Part shown: positions 1 through 11,114 of the stretch, one piece after another
Layout: each line of letters begins with the position of its first letter
Numbering within the stretch: position 1 is the stretch's first letter
Source: Trichuris trichiura
Taxonomy: Eukaryota > Nematoda > Enoplea > Trichinellida > Trichuridae
Direction: 5' to 3'
DNA: 64,000 bases
NCBI GenBank assembly: GCA_037903355.1
Contig: JBAJFE010000038.1
Span: 1,240,001-1,304,000 of the forward strand
Notes under the pieces: generated by a model
The model's database searches: none
What the model was told of the DNA's origin: nothing
What the model saw: the letters and a program-made list of their open reading frames with translations, nothing else
Translations under genes and position numbers: made by a program

Positions 1-2125
1 AATAACTCGATGACGTCATCGAAAAACGGTTGTTTGCTACCGGATGTACTGATAATCAACGAAGGTGAAAATGGCGATTTATTGCCTAAGCCGACCACTA
101 ATGGTTAATACACATTCAGTGCTTGGAGGAAATCTGATACGAAAGGGACGTAGGTAAATTGTTTCGGCTGTTTCGCTTTAATGTAGTCTTCTCCTTAATT
201 GCTTCATCCGCTGGGCGCACGATCGCTCAAGGCAATATTGGCTTTTTTGCGATATAATATATTTCTGTTGAACGAACAGTCTTCTGATTGCTACCTCCTG
301 TGTAGACGTGAATGTCATTTTCACTGCGAAGAATCAAACGTAAAGCCGCTCGGTCTAGCAGATTAATCTTCTCTGGCTTTGCTGTAAAGACCAACATTTA
401 GGGCAGACAGAGTTCCCAAGGTTTCCGGTTTGAATATTTCTACATCGATTTCAAGCCTGTTTGATGCAAAGCAAAGAAATAAGTTTCAATTCAGTAACAC
501 GTGGTACTAGCACTAGCCGTTAAAATATTCAACTGTTACTAAACAATGTGTATCTAAGTAATATATTAATAAATTTAGTAAGCTCGAGTTATGCGTTATT
601 CCGTATGTTTAGCCTTATGCTACTGCTAGTAATTGGGGCAGAGTTGTTACGTTTGAGCAATCTCAAAGCTTTTTAAGCTTGCAGTTGTCTAGAAAAATAG
701 GGAGGGAAGTACTAATGACTTTTTCCTTATTAAACAGTATAATTCATTTGGGATTAAAGTTGGCTTCTTTAATTATCAGTTTAGGAGCATCCGTTCAATT
801 TAGAAACTATCCTGCGCTAGTTTGTCTGATGGGCGTCAAAATGAAATCACTGCTTGCAGGCTATATTGCGTGGGCTGCTAGAGAACGAATCTGTAATTGC
901 TTGTTTCTTCCAGCACTTCTAAAATTCCTAAGCGAGAAACTTCTGTTTTTACTTAAGGTCAAGCTGCGCAGTTGGTAGCCACAATGACTTCTTTGTAACT
1001 TGAAAGTTTTATTGATTAATTCGTGAACGATGAGCGAACTGCAATCCTTAGCAAGCGGAAAGTCATTAAAATGCTGAACTGATCAGCCTTCGGGCTCTTA
1101 ATGTGCTGAAAATAATACAGGAATTGGGCACCGCTGAGAGTTCAGACGTCATTGTCACCTTAATGCTACAATTTCTCGTTGCTGTTTCTTGAAAAATCAA
1201 ACGCAATTTCGTTGATTGCTGGGTCCAGCTATAGATAATGAAGCTTCCGATTTCAGAAGTTTTCCAGTTATCACCGAGTGATGACAGCAACTGCTGAAGC
1301 AAAAAGGCCTGGTAGTTGCGCCTCAGCTAACGAGGTGAAACTTAGCACCATTGTGCATACGGCGTGACCGTATGCTTAGCAATTCTGTTGAACGAATGTC
1401 GTTCGCATTTGCGGATGTAACTCGAACTAAATTGCAGTAATTCGAAGTTTCAATACTGAACTGCCTAAGCGTTTCTTATCTAAGTTTCGATTGGTGATTT
1501 ATGACGTTTGCCCGAAGGGCGTAGAGCAATCTTACATTTGTGCTTTTTCAAAAGTAACCGTTCTCGCAAACATTTTTTACGTAGAATTAGTATAGGTAAG
1601 TCGGTTTTAAAGCATAAGGGTGGAAGATAGTAGCTAGTACAGAGACAATGACTTTAGAAAAAATAATCTCGTCCGTTCATCCATTGACGATTTGTTTTCG
1701 GTAGCCTTTCGCCCCTCCATTGCATGATCTTTTTGAAACGTTTAGCTTAGTATTGATAAGGATGAAAATAAGATGACTTGTTGCCAGGAAGTAAAATCTT
1801 TTCTCCTTTGACCTTTTAAGGTGGCGTAAAGAGAACAGTTATACTGCGCTTTTGTTTACAAATGATATTTCGAAATAATTATTACGCTGTAAGGGAATGT
1901 TTTCTTATCCTGTTCATTCGTTGAAGACTCGAGTGGTATTTCTGGTCCCAGGATATCGTCTTAGTTTTTCAGTCCTAGATTTATTGTACAATATGGAATA
2001 CTTTCTTAATAACACTGCTTTTTTATGACAGCAGATTGGATTGTTTGACAAGTCCACAGTCTGATTTCTCTTACTGACGTTCGCTTTTGTAAAGATGTTC
2101 ACGCTTGAAACTTACTATTTTTCAG
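1..2125. other. Upstream region of the cotransporter gene, no certain exon
   Basis: No confident gene is visible in this stretch. Positions 1-108 read in frame as a 35-residue peptide ending in TAA at 106-108, with a possible splice donor (AAG|GTGAAA) after position 64. It could be the last exon of a gene lying to the left or an early exon of the cotransporter, but nothing in the peptide is recognisable. The cotransporter still needs at least one exon upstream of 2126 to supply its start codon and cytoplasmic N-terminus; I could not place it. The open frame at 679-978 resembles no family I know and has no coding support. Confidence 0.3.
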
Positions 2126-5100
2126 ACTCCTTCACCCAGTTTGAAACCTGACAAAGCAGGTAGCGGTAGATTACGGCTTGGATGGATTCAAGGCGTGCTG
2201 GTAAGTTTGCGGTGCCTTTTATTTCTTTTATTTCACAGTTTTAAGTTTTTTTCAGGTTCGAGTGGTGCTCAGCATCCTTGGAACTATCTTGTTTCTTCGC
2301 GTCAGTTGGATGACGGCGCACGCTGGCATCGGTTGCAGTATTTTGATTGTTCTCTGCAGTTCGGCCGTTTCCGTGATCACTTGTCTTTCCATGTGCGCAA
2401 TTTGCACCAATGGCGAGATTAAGGGCGGTAAGCTTTTTAGGCTCCCACTTTTTAAAGCGACCATTTTTTTAATATGCAAATGACCACTTTATAGGTGGTG
2501 CCTATTTCATGATCTCTCGGTCTCTTGGACCTGAATTTGGTGGTAGCATTGGACTAGCGTTTGCCTTTGCCAACGTTGTTGCCGCTGCATTTTGTTCCGT
2601 TGGATTTGCGGAAACTTTGCGTGACTTGTTAAAGGTTTGCAGAACTTACCTTCAACTCTCGAATTAGAAAAATTCTTATATTCAGGAACACGGTCTTATT
2701 TTCATTGACGGTGAGCTCAACGACATACGAGTCATCGGCATTTTAACGATGGTACTAATATTGGCCATTGCTGTTGTTGGTGTTTCCTTTGAGTCAAAGG
2801 CGCAGTGGGTAATGCTTGTTGTGCTTACCGTTTCCTTGGTCGATTTTCTTGTGGGAACCTTCCTCCCACCTGACGAAGTGCAACAGTCGCGTGGCGTAAC
2901 CGGCTACTCCACAGAAACATTTCTGACCAACTTCTGGCCGGATTGGTATGGGGAAACGTTTTTTTCGGTGTTCTCAGTATTTTATCCTGCCACAACTGGC
3001 ATAATGGCCGGTGCGAATATATCCGGTGATTTGGATAATCCTGCTACGGCGATACCGAAGGGAACACTGTTGGGAATCGCAGTGACCAGTTTGATCTACG
3101 CTGGCACTGTCATTGTCACTGGTGCTACCGTAATCAGGTAATGCAGTAAGAGAAGGACCCTTTGGAGTTTTCAAAGCTGATTCTTTTCAGGCAAGCATCT
3201 GGCGAAATCTCAGACTCAGTCAATGGTTCAATAAGCGCCTGCGCCCAGAATGGGACATGTTCTTTTGGTATTATGAATTATTATCAGGTCGTAAAATCCT
3301 TTACTTTCGTCGGTTGCTAAATAACCGTTTCTTGTAGACGTTGGAATTACTCGGAGCTTGGGGACCATTAGTGACGGCTGGAATTTTTGCAGCTACGCTG
3401 AGTTCGGCACTTGCGGGCTTTGTCAGTGGACCAAAGTTGCTCCAGGTTCAACTGATAACTTCTTGAACAGTTGGTCACGTACCTCTTCTTGCAGGCTTTA
3501 GGCAAGGACAAACTCTTTCCTTTTGTTGCTTGGTTTTCTTTTCCATATGGCAGGAACAGAGAACCAAGAAGAGCATACGTTTTGGCATTCTTTCTTGGCC
3601 TTGCCATTGTGTCCATAGGTTTGTCTGTTTGTTTTGAAATTCATTTCATAACTACTTCTGCATCACGCAGGTGAGATAAACTTGATTGCGCCCATAATTG
3701 CCAACATATTCCTTGTCTGCTACGCGTTAATCAACTACGCCGTCTTTGATGCCTCCTTTGCCGGCTCACCAGGGTTCCGGCCGAGCTTCCGTTATTACAA
3801 CCAATGGGTTGCCTTAATTGGCGCCTTATTGTGCGTCGCTATTATGTTTGTGCTGAGTTGGTGGAAAGCATTGCTTACGTTCCTCCTCACTGGCGCGTTG
3901 TATGTTTACATCCATCACAGAAATCCCGGTTGGTCAGCCTGGTCGTTTTATTGTTTTTAACGTACTGTTTATCGTTTTGACAGATGTGAATTGGGGTTCC
4001 AGTGGTCAGGCCCATTCGTATAAAAGTGCTCTGCATTCGACGTTAAAGCTAGCCTCCACCGAGGAGCACGTAAAAAATTACAGACCTCAATTGCTGTTGC
4101 TGACTGGCAATCCAGTCAGCCGTCCTTCGTTAGTCGATTTTGGTGCCAGCATTACAAAAGATGTTTGTCTGCTGGTCTGTGGTCACGTTCTCTTGGTATG
4201 TTCACTGTTCCAGGAAATCAGATGCTTTTTACAAAATTGTCTCTATTTGTAAAGTCATCGTTGCCGTTCAAAAGGCAACAAATGCAAAAGCTGATCGAAG
4301 AAATTTACCAGTGGTTCACTAAACGCAAAGTGAAAAGTTTCTACACCTTTGTGGTGAGCGATTCGCTGCACACGGGCGTACGCAGTCTTTTGCAAAGCGT
4401 CGGGGTGGGCAAACTAAGGCCAAACGTTGTCTTGATGGGCTTCAAAAACGACTGGAAAGAATCGACACCTGAACAAGTTGAAGATTACTTCAAAGTAATT
4501 CAGTAAGTTCCCTTTGCCTGTTGGTTTCGGTCATTTTGACAGCGATGCGCACTTACGATAATTACGTAATTTGAACATTGGCTATTTTCTGTGCATAATC
4601 GAGTTGCAACGCATGTGCAGTTGGTCTTTCACAACGAAAGCGCCGAATGATTTGCATATGAGTTTCCCTATTTTGAACTGATCCATAGTTTAGAAAACAA
4701 ATAGTAACGCAGGGAGAGAATTTCGGCGTTAAGGAATTATCGTGCAAAAGTCACTCTTTGGTATGAGCTTATTTCATTAGTCCGCGGAAATCAGAATAGC
4801 TAATTTGTCATTTGTATGAAAGCTATCACTGGTTCGCATGTCTTAATAGCTTTTCTGTAGACTGATAGGACGCTATCTAACCAAGTTTGGTTCAAAAATG
4901 TTTCCGCTTTGAGCAGTACTCTGTTTGCAAGACTTTGCAGTTTATTTTTAACTAACTGTCACTCAGCTTATTTTTAACGCAAACACTGCGCATCACGAAT
5001 CCCTCTGATGTTCGAAAAAGTGATGTGTGCCTCACGATCGATTTTTGGATGCAGGTCGTTTTTTCTGCCTTTTGCAGAAATTTCTCTTTTAACTACACCT

Positions 5101-6551
5101 TTTAAATTAATACCAACTTCTTCAATTTTTCCTTATTATATGAAGCTACGAAGAGTTGGCAAGAACATGAACTTAACTCATGCATTTTCCATTTTTCTGT
5201 CTTAGTCAAGTACGCTTTTTCTGCATTGAAATGAAGCCAACCCGAAGCGCTGTCCAGGTTGAGCTTTTGCGTGAAATGATTTCAAAATTTGTAGTACCGT
5301 TTTCGACAACTATTGTGGCTTAGCCATTCTCCGTCTGCAGAATGGTTTGGACTTCTCTGATCGCATTGCTAAATGTGATCTGATGGGGTCGGATGCTTCC
5401 AAGTCAGCTTCGAATGTTGCCGAACTGTCTCCTCCTGCAGCTCCGACAGCCATTGACCATCCGGTTGCTGCGGGTAATTTTATTTCCCCTGAAGAAAGGT
5501 AATTTCCTTGGCTGTAATTTGGCTGGCACAATTTTAACATTGTTGCCGATTTAGCCAGACAGTTTTGCGTGAAGATTCCTATATGACTTACGGTAGCAAG
5601 GAAAGTTCGGAATTGCCCAAGACAGAGGCTGAAGAAACGGAAGAAATTTTAGAATACTTGTCAGAGGAACCGCCGGCGCCCAGTGGAACAGAACCACAGG
5701 ACAGTTTCATTCCGTCGGTTTTCAAAGATGTGAAAACCCGACATCTTTCCAGCGATCAGCGCCAGTTAATGTACGACATAAACCGATTTCAAACACGGCT
5801 AAAGCACGCAGTAATAGATGTATACTGGCTTTTCGATGACGGCGGTGAGTTGGAACATATCGAGATGCGTTTTAGCTAAGACAAAATTGGCATTTTTAAG
5901 GTTTGGGTCTTTTGATTCCGCACCTCTTAACTTTGCCGCAGTCGTTTCTGCGAAATGCCAAACTTCGCGTTTTCACCGTGGCCACAAGTAGAAGTCAATT
6001 AGAGCGGGAGCAAAGAAGGTGTCCGCTGGCCAGATTCGATTGTTTTTCCGTAATCTAAGTCGATCATTACAGCATGGCTGCATTGTTGTCTCGCTTTCGG
6101 TTGGACTATTCGGACGTTATTGTGATCCCAGATTTGACGAAACGGCCAAGCAACTCTTTGATAGAAGAATTTCAAGAATTTATTTTCTCGAGGCGAGCTG
6201 AAACTAGCGCTGAGGAAACTGGCGACCGCTCAATTTCATCTGACGTTTTCATCACTGCAACGGAGTATGATACATTGAAACCCAAGGTTAGCATATGTTA
6301 ATAGGATAAGTTCGTTTTGGCGTCATGTTTTTTGACTTTTTTAGACCTACCGCCAGCTTCGAATAAAGGAGCTACTACATGAGCACTCGTTTGGCGCTCA
6401 GCTAATCGTGCTAACTTTGCCTATCCCTCGCAAATCCGTTATCTCCGCTTCACTTTACCTTAGTTGGTTGGACTTTGTGTCGAAGGATATGCCGTGTCCG
6501 GTGCTGTACTTGCGAGGAAATCAGGAATCAGTTCTGACGTTTTATTCGTAA
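2126..6551 (+). CDS. Na-dependent cation-chloride cotransporter (SLC12 family, NKCC/NCC type), N-terminus missing
   Basis: Plasma-membrane symporter that couples Na+ (with or without K+) to Cl- uptake. Exons read from GT..AG borders and frame: 2126-2200, 2256-2427, 2495-2634, 2686-3137, 3191-3287, 3338-3445, 3495-3618, 3671-3928, 3984-4195, 4255-4502, 5295-5498, 5555-5844, 5901-6018, 6073-6286, 6345-6551; they join without a stop into 972 residues. [16 protein letters not shown] opens TM1; [23 protein letters not shown] and [10 protein letters not shown] are family motifs of the 12-TM amino-acid-permease core (about residues 20-475). VNWGSSGQA starts the cytoplasmic domain, which contains [11 protein letters not shown] and ends in VLTFYS, the ending typical of NKCC/NCC rather than KCC. 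Introns are 47-62 bp except 4503-5294 (792 bp), in which I see nothing. The N-terminal regulatory segment and start codon lie in exon(s) not found. Reading frame and motifs are seen; ion specificity is inference. Confidence 0.95.
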
Positions 6552-6930
6552 AACGGCGTTCCCAATGTTCGCTGAAGTTGACAGCGAATTCGTACCAGTG
6601 ACAGAGTGGGCCATGACTTCATGCGGTTCGCAGATATTGTTGCCCTTTGGAAGCAGTTAACAGTTCGCGTTTATCCCTCTTCAACGCAAGTGTTCCGGAC
6701 ATTCTATGCATAAAATTCGGAAGCCAAAACAGCACGTGTACGATTAAATTTCTTTCAATAGTAGTAGGTAGCGTCTGGTTGTAGCAGAAGACTCGCTTCA
6801 TTCTTGACGTGGTTGCAATTGATCATGTTGTGGCACAGTTCACGTTCATCGTGCCTTCTGTCCGGTTTGTCATCTAGCTCAATGCAGTGCTGAAGAATGG
6901 AAACCAAATTCAGCGGACCAATTCACCCTT
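6552..6930. other. Convergent intergenic region with 3' ends of two genes
   Basis: The cotransporter stops at 6551 on the plus strand and the bHLH-PAS gene stops at 6931 on the minus strand, so only 379 bp separate two convergent genes. ATTAAA at 6743-6748 is a plausible poly(A) signal for the cotransporter. The minus-strand gene has AATAAA at 6930-6935, overlapping its own stop codon. No other feature is seen. Confidence 0.5.
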
Positions 6931-6935
6931 TTATT
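6930..6935 (-). terminator. Possible poly(A) signal AATAAA overlapping a stop codon
   Basis: The last codons of the bHLH-PAS gene read AAA-TAA-A on the minus strand, so the stop codon lies inside an AATAAA hexamer. If used, cleavage would leave a 3' UTR of only about 10-30 nt. The match is direct; its use is inference. Confidence 0.35.
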
Positions 6936-9900
6936 TTCCTACTGGCTGTTGTGAGAAACCTAGGAAGCTGCTATGGTAAGCCCCAGACGTGTATAATTCC
7001 GGGTCCATAAAGATAGGATTGTTGAATTGGTGTATTATTGTTTGTGAAGGGTAGCAGACCAAACTATCCAAGTAGAAATTTTGCGTTTTGTACAAGTAAT
7101 CCTTGCTGCGTAGAATCGCTGCTTCGGTTTCACTAATGTTCAGACGGTCATTAAACCTCTCAAAAATAAATTTAATTTCACAACTTACTCAATGACTTGA
7201 CAACCGCAAGTTATCTGCCGTTGCTTTTGTTTCGCTATAAGTATACAGTGGACCCATTGGTGTTCTCCGCTCCCAGTGATAAAGCGCAACAGACAGCAGC
7301 AGTACGGTTCGCTTCCGTCGCAAACTGAAAGTTTTCAAACAATAGTTGATAATAAAAGGTCAAAGTCTGCAATATAGATATACGCAGCCTGTGCTTAAGA
7401 GCTGCGTCAGCCACGTCTTGAGGATGGAGTAGAGTGAACCATGAAATCCCTGACAGCTCGTCTGCGGTAATTCCTATGTGCCTGAAGGTCCTGGAAAACT
7501 ATAACTGTTTAGATGGTGTGTACTGCTGCTAGAACGGGCTTACATGTTGTCAGCGGTGATGATTTGCATGTTCATTTCATGTAGGGTGTGAAAAATGTCT
7601 GCTGTACCAAAATAGGTATTTTCTATGTTCTCAGCGTTTAGTAGCACGCGACAGTCGAGCGCGAAAACAGGTTGTATTCTTTTTTGCATTTCACCCATCT
7701 CGTGCTCGGTGGATATCATGCTCTCGGCGTGAAAATGACGACAGTGTACTATTACACTCTACGGAAGTGTTAAGGTACTCGAAGTTGATAATAGAGCCAA
7801 GGGTTAACGGTTAAATGTTTTACTGACCACGTTAAGTTTTATTGATACATTTTTCAGACCTTCGTTTCATTATCAATAGATTAAAATATTTATGGAATCT
7901 GAAGGAGACAGGTGATTTTGCTTCGTTTATTAAAAATGAGCGAGGTAACTTAGTTAATGTTAGTACAAGTCAGAGCAACGCCACGTAAGTACGATGGTCT
8001 ATTTATATACGAGTAGTTATCGTATAACGCGTTTTTCGTTCATACGCTATTTCAAAATCGTAGTATTTTCCCCAGTAAGAGCAAATACCGCGCCTGATCT
8101 TATGCGGGTTCTTCGATTACGCACAAGCGAAGCGGTGATTCTTCTGTGACAAAAACGTTTATGACTCATATCAGACGCTGTAAGCTCAAAACGGCCATTA
8201 ACAATATCATTAGATGCTTGGACTGACCTATCAAAACAATGCCTGCATCTTGTTTGACAGAGGCCTAACCAGAGCTGATCTGTGATTTGTAAGATTCCGT
8301 GCCTCATGGTACAAAAGGTGTGTTCAGCTGCTTGACGAGATGGAATAAGAGGATCTTGAAGGCATTCTGATTTTTTAACAGGGTGAGCTGACCAACAATG
8401 AGCTGCAGAGGAAGCAGAAGAAAGAGAAGAAGCAAATGATGATAAAAGTTAGGAAGTTTCTCCGCGGCAACTGACAACCGCTGAGCTGTCAAGTGCTCTA
8501 GAAACTGTTGTGCAGCGGTTACATAGGCTCAGAGGCAATGATCTTAATCCAGAACAAAGCAGCATATCCGAAAGAGGTTTCTGAGTGGGAGACTTCCTCC
8601 CGAGCCGCGTAAGTGTATGGTATTGGGGCCCTATACGACATTTATTAAAATAGCTGCCGTACCAAAGAAGAACATGTGCGAAACAGAACCTTGAATTCTA
8701 TTTTACTGTAATGAAGAAACATTTTGAGAACAAAGAAGCGCTACCTCCTACGTCTGAAAGAATCTCAGTGCGTCTGTAACTAAGATTAAAAAAGTGACTC
8801 CAATTGGCCCTCATTCTTTTCTTGATATGAATCCATTTGTTCAAGGACTGAGAGGACGTCTTTCTATAAGCTGAAAACGAAAGAATGTCGCTCCCGAAAA
8901 CTGCTTTGAACCTTATCCACTGTAAAAAGAGTTTATCATAAAAATTAGCCAGTTAACACATGACCGCAACAAACGGAAAGAGCACGCTACTCTGATCCCA
9001 TGAATGAAGACGCATACCTTCACGTGCATAGCGGTTGAATAAATAGCTCGGACACAAAATAATTCCTTGCTAAGCTCAACTTATTCATGATTTTTCTCCA
9101 TGGATGTTTGCAAGTAAGCAATCTTTCAGATGCTTTGAACCAAATTGTCATTTTCCTATAGTTTACGTGTTTCCTACAACGCGATTTCATATAAAGCGAG
9201 ATTTTCCACGATTTTCAAGTGACCAAATTCTCACGGTACGGGAACTACCTGTATGCGTAAGTAAAAAATATTTTTGTAGGAAGAAACATGTTACAAAGAA
9301 TATGATTTCCTAGGTACGTGTTAGCATTGATGCATCAGATTGATGCGTAAGTTATTCTTATTTGGCAACTAGAAGGCAAAATTAAGCTCAGTTACTCGAG
9401 ACGGCTTATCTGACTGTGACTTGATCTTTTGGAATTTCGTCCTTCCGTAAACAGTTGAACTGATTCTAATTCGTGCATAAAAACGTTCTTTACCTGTTCT
9501 TCAGCAGACTTTTTCCCTGAAGTAAGAGGTTGCAGTCGACATACTAAAATTTTGTCTAATTCAGCGACACAGACAGCAGAGTTTCGGGTGCAAGTGAGTG
9601 CCATTTGCAGACAGTCATGATCTCCACTGTCTATCCAATCATAGACATTGTCAGCGTGAGCTATAATATCCTCCTGAATATTCACTTCGATTGGAATAGC
9701 TATTATCATGGTTAATAGCTTACTGTGTTACGGCCGAGAATTTCGGCCACATTTCCACTCATGTATATCACTTTGCCGTACTGATTGACCAGTACTACTA
9801 AGTTATGCAGGGCGCGTTCGAATATGTTCTCCTGGTCGCAGTTCTGCCAGTAGGAGTCGAAGTAGTAAAGGGAAGTGCAATAAAGCATGCGGATTACTTG

Positions 9901-10185
9901 GGCATAATAGAAGGGCCATTTGTTAACCCGCGCACTTTCCAAACACGAGTTGTAAACGTTGGGTAGTACTGAAACGCCGGTTCAGTTGGCTTCCCAAATT
10001 CCATTATCATTTCCGTACCTGTGTTTGTAAACCAATATTTCCTAATGTAGGCGCAGGCAAGGGCCATAACTTGCAATTGGAAGAGCCTTTGCTTCGTAAT
10101 TGTTGATATTGGAAGTTGCAGCTTTAGCTGGTCGATTTCCTGATTGATTAAAGCACGCCTTTGCTTCGATGCTCCTCGAGTCGAC
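6931..10185 (-). CDS. bHLH-PAS transcription factor, dysfusion/NPAS4 type
   Basis: Nuclear DNA-binding factor expected to act as a dimer with an ARNT-like partner. Minus-strand exons in order: 10185-10019, 9968-9724, 9673-9494, 7758-7544, 7481-7384, 7324-7189, 7156-6931 (stop 6933-6931); all phases match and give about 421 residues. Exon 1 starts inside the basic region: STRGASKQRRALINQEIDQL, the distinctive STKGASK-type basic motif of dysfusion and NPAS4, then helix 2 with LQVMALACAYIRK. PAS-A follows (GKVIYMSGNVAEILG, ADNVYDWIDSGDH). PAS-B lies in exons 4-6 (QPVFALDC, ADELSGISWFTLLHPQDV, GEHQWVHCILIAK). ISETEAAILRSKDYLY follows PAS-B as in dysfusion. The start codon must lie in a short upstream exon that I did not find. 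The 7759-9493 intron holds a Tigger-like relic. Positions 9897-9844 could be a 54-bp in-frame intron or coding. The last intron would be only 32 bp. In C. elegans the related gene is cky-1 (from memory). Confidence 0.9.
8041..8590 (+). mobile_element. Decayed Tigger/jerky-type transposase 3' fragment
   Basis: Broken frames resemble the C-terminal third of Tigger/jerky transposases: a TYQNNACILF...GLTRADL stretch, then an acidic LLDEMEEDLEG-like run, QGELTNNELQRKQKKEKKQM and a final ALETVVQRL-like helix. The same sequence order recurs at 16314-16880, so these are two copies of one family. Many stops and frameshifts; non-functional. It sits in the big intron of the bHLH-PAS gene, on the opposite strand. 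I did not find its terminal repeats. Confidence 0.6.
9196..9240 (+). repeat. Short dispersed repeat shared with 19068-19105
   Basis: GCGAGATTTTCCA, TCTTCAAGTGACC-like and AAATTCTC blocks line up almost base for base with 19068-19105, immediately before the mariner relic. It is probably the flank or end of the same transposon family. About 38 bp align by eye. Confidence 0.4.
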
Positions 10186-10347
10186 CTGATTGCAGTTTCA
10201 AAAAATATTTTTCAGTTAAAATTATTCTTACTCATTACTCCGTGAATAAATTACCAGACTTCGACTAAGAATTTTCAGTCTCAGATATCTTATAGTTATT
10301 GCAGTTTTACGAAGACATTTCGGCGTTAGTCATAGTTTTTCTTTGCT

Positions 10348-10554
10348 TTGAAGATATAGTTTCTTCGTACGGGACCGTATAATTTCATTGGGTTGCTTCT
10401 TTTTTATACGGATTTTGAGTCCCGTTGAAAAACTTTTATTACTAAATTCTCCGTAGCTTTCGGGTCGCGTTTGGACCTGAAAGCTACGGAGAATTTAGTA
10501 ATAAAAGTTTTTCAACGGGACTCAAAATCCGTATAGAAAAGAAGCAACCCAATG
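10348..10554. mobile_element. Penelope-derived foldback, near-perfect palindrome
   Basis: Positions 10386-10554 form a long inverted repeat with arms of about 80 bp centred near 10470; the outer 10348-10385 matches the outer end of the element at 36322. The arms contain the family block TCCCGTTGAAAAACTTTTAT and meet at GCTTTCGGGTC...GACCTGAAAGC, i.e. two GAAAGC halves of the ribozyme-like core back to back, with the CTGANGA box lost. It lies upstream of the first bHLH-PAS exon found. No coding capacity. Confidence 0.7.
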
Positions 10555-10857
10555 AGTTTTTCTTTGTTACAGATACAGCTACATATTCAGATATTTCCTA
10601 TAATTATGCAGCAAGCGCTGACCCGAACGATGCACGACTTTCAACAATGGTACATCTGAGTTTTCCTCCTTACTGCGGGGGGTTCTTTTGAAATCCAGGG
10701 GACCCAAATCGCCAAGGGGGCTCTTGGGAGCACTTTTGAGCTGTGGGGGCACATGCCACACCTGTGCCATCGCGTTGAAGTGCACAGGAAGGTGAAATCC
10801 GCGGATTAGGTATCGTGCGTACTGGTTAAGAAAATTTTGCATGCTGTTGTACCCCGC

Positions 10858-11114
10858 AATTCTGACTGGCTGGAAGTGAGGACCCGGGAGGGGCTGGTCG
10901 GCTCAGAGGTGAGAACGTAAATGTTCGACACACTATGTGGGAAATTTTTTTTCACTATAAATTTCTGCGGCTCCTACATAATGACGTCCTGGCTACCCGC
11001 GTCCTCCCTTCCAGCCAGTCAGCGCTCTCAAAATTGGTTAATCAGGATTGGGGAGCCCAAACGTTCGGAAACGTTCACAGGGATTCCTGGCGACCCTGAC
11101 CTTGAGAAACACTG
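10858..11114 (+). mobile_element. Right end of a hAT-type element
   Basis: The segment ends in CTTGAGAAACACTG, a hAT terminal sequence, and its last 125 bp align with the right end of the complete hAT insertion at 60730-61767 (shared CAGCCARTCAGCG, TNACCAATCAG-like and GGAACGTTCACAGG blocks). The matching left end was not found, so the true length is unknown and the element may start several hundred bases earlier. No transposase frame remains. Confidence 0.5.

Noticed and set aside
679..978. 99-codon hydrophobic open frame upstream of the cotransporter
   Set aside because: No family resemblance and no splice connection to the cotransporter exons.
4196..4214. Possible 19-bp intron (GTATGT...CCAG) in the cotransporter
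   Set aside because: The longer intron 4196-4254 restores the family reading frame and has a normal length.
8700..9000. Possible Pao/gypsy integrase-like words (SFLD, GLRGRL)
   Set aside because: Too short and too broken to support a retroelement call.
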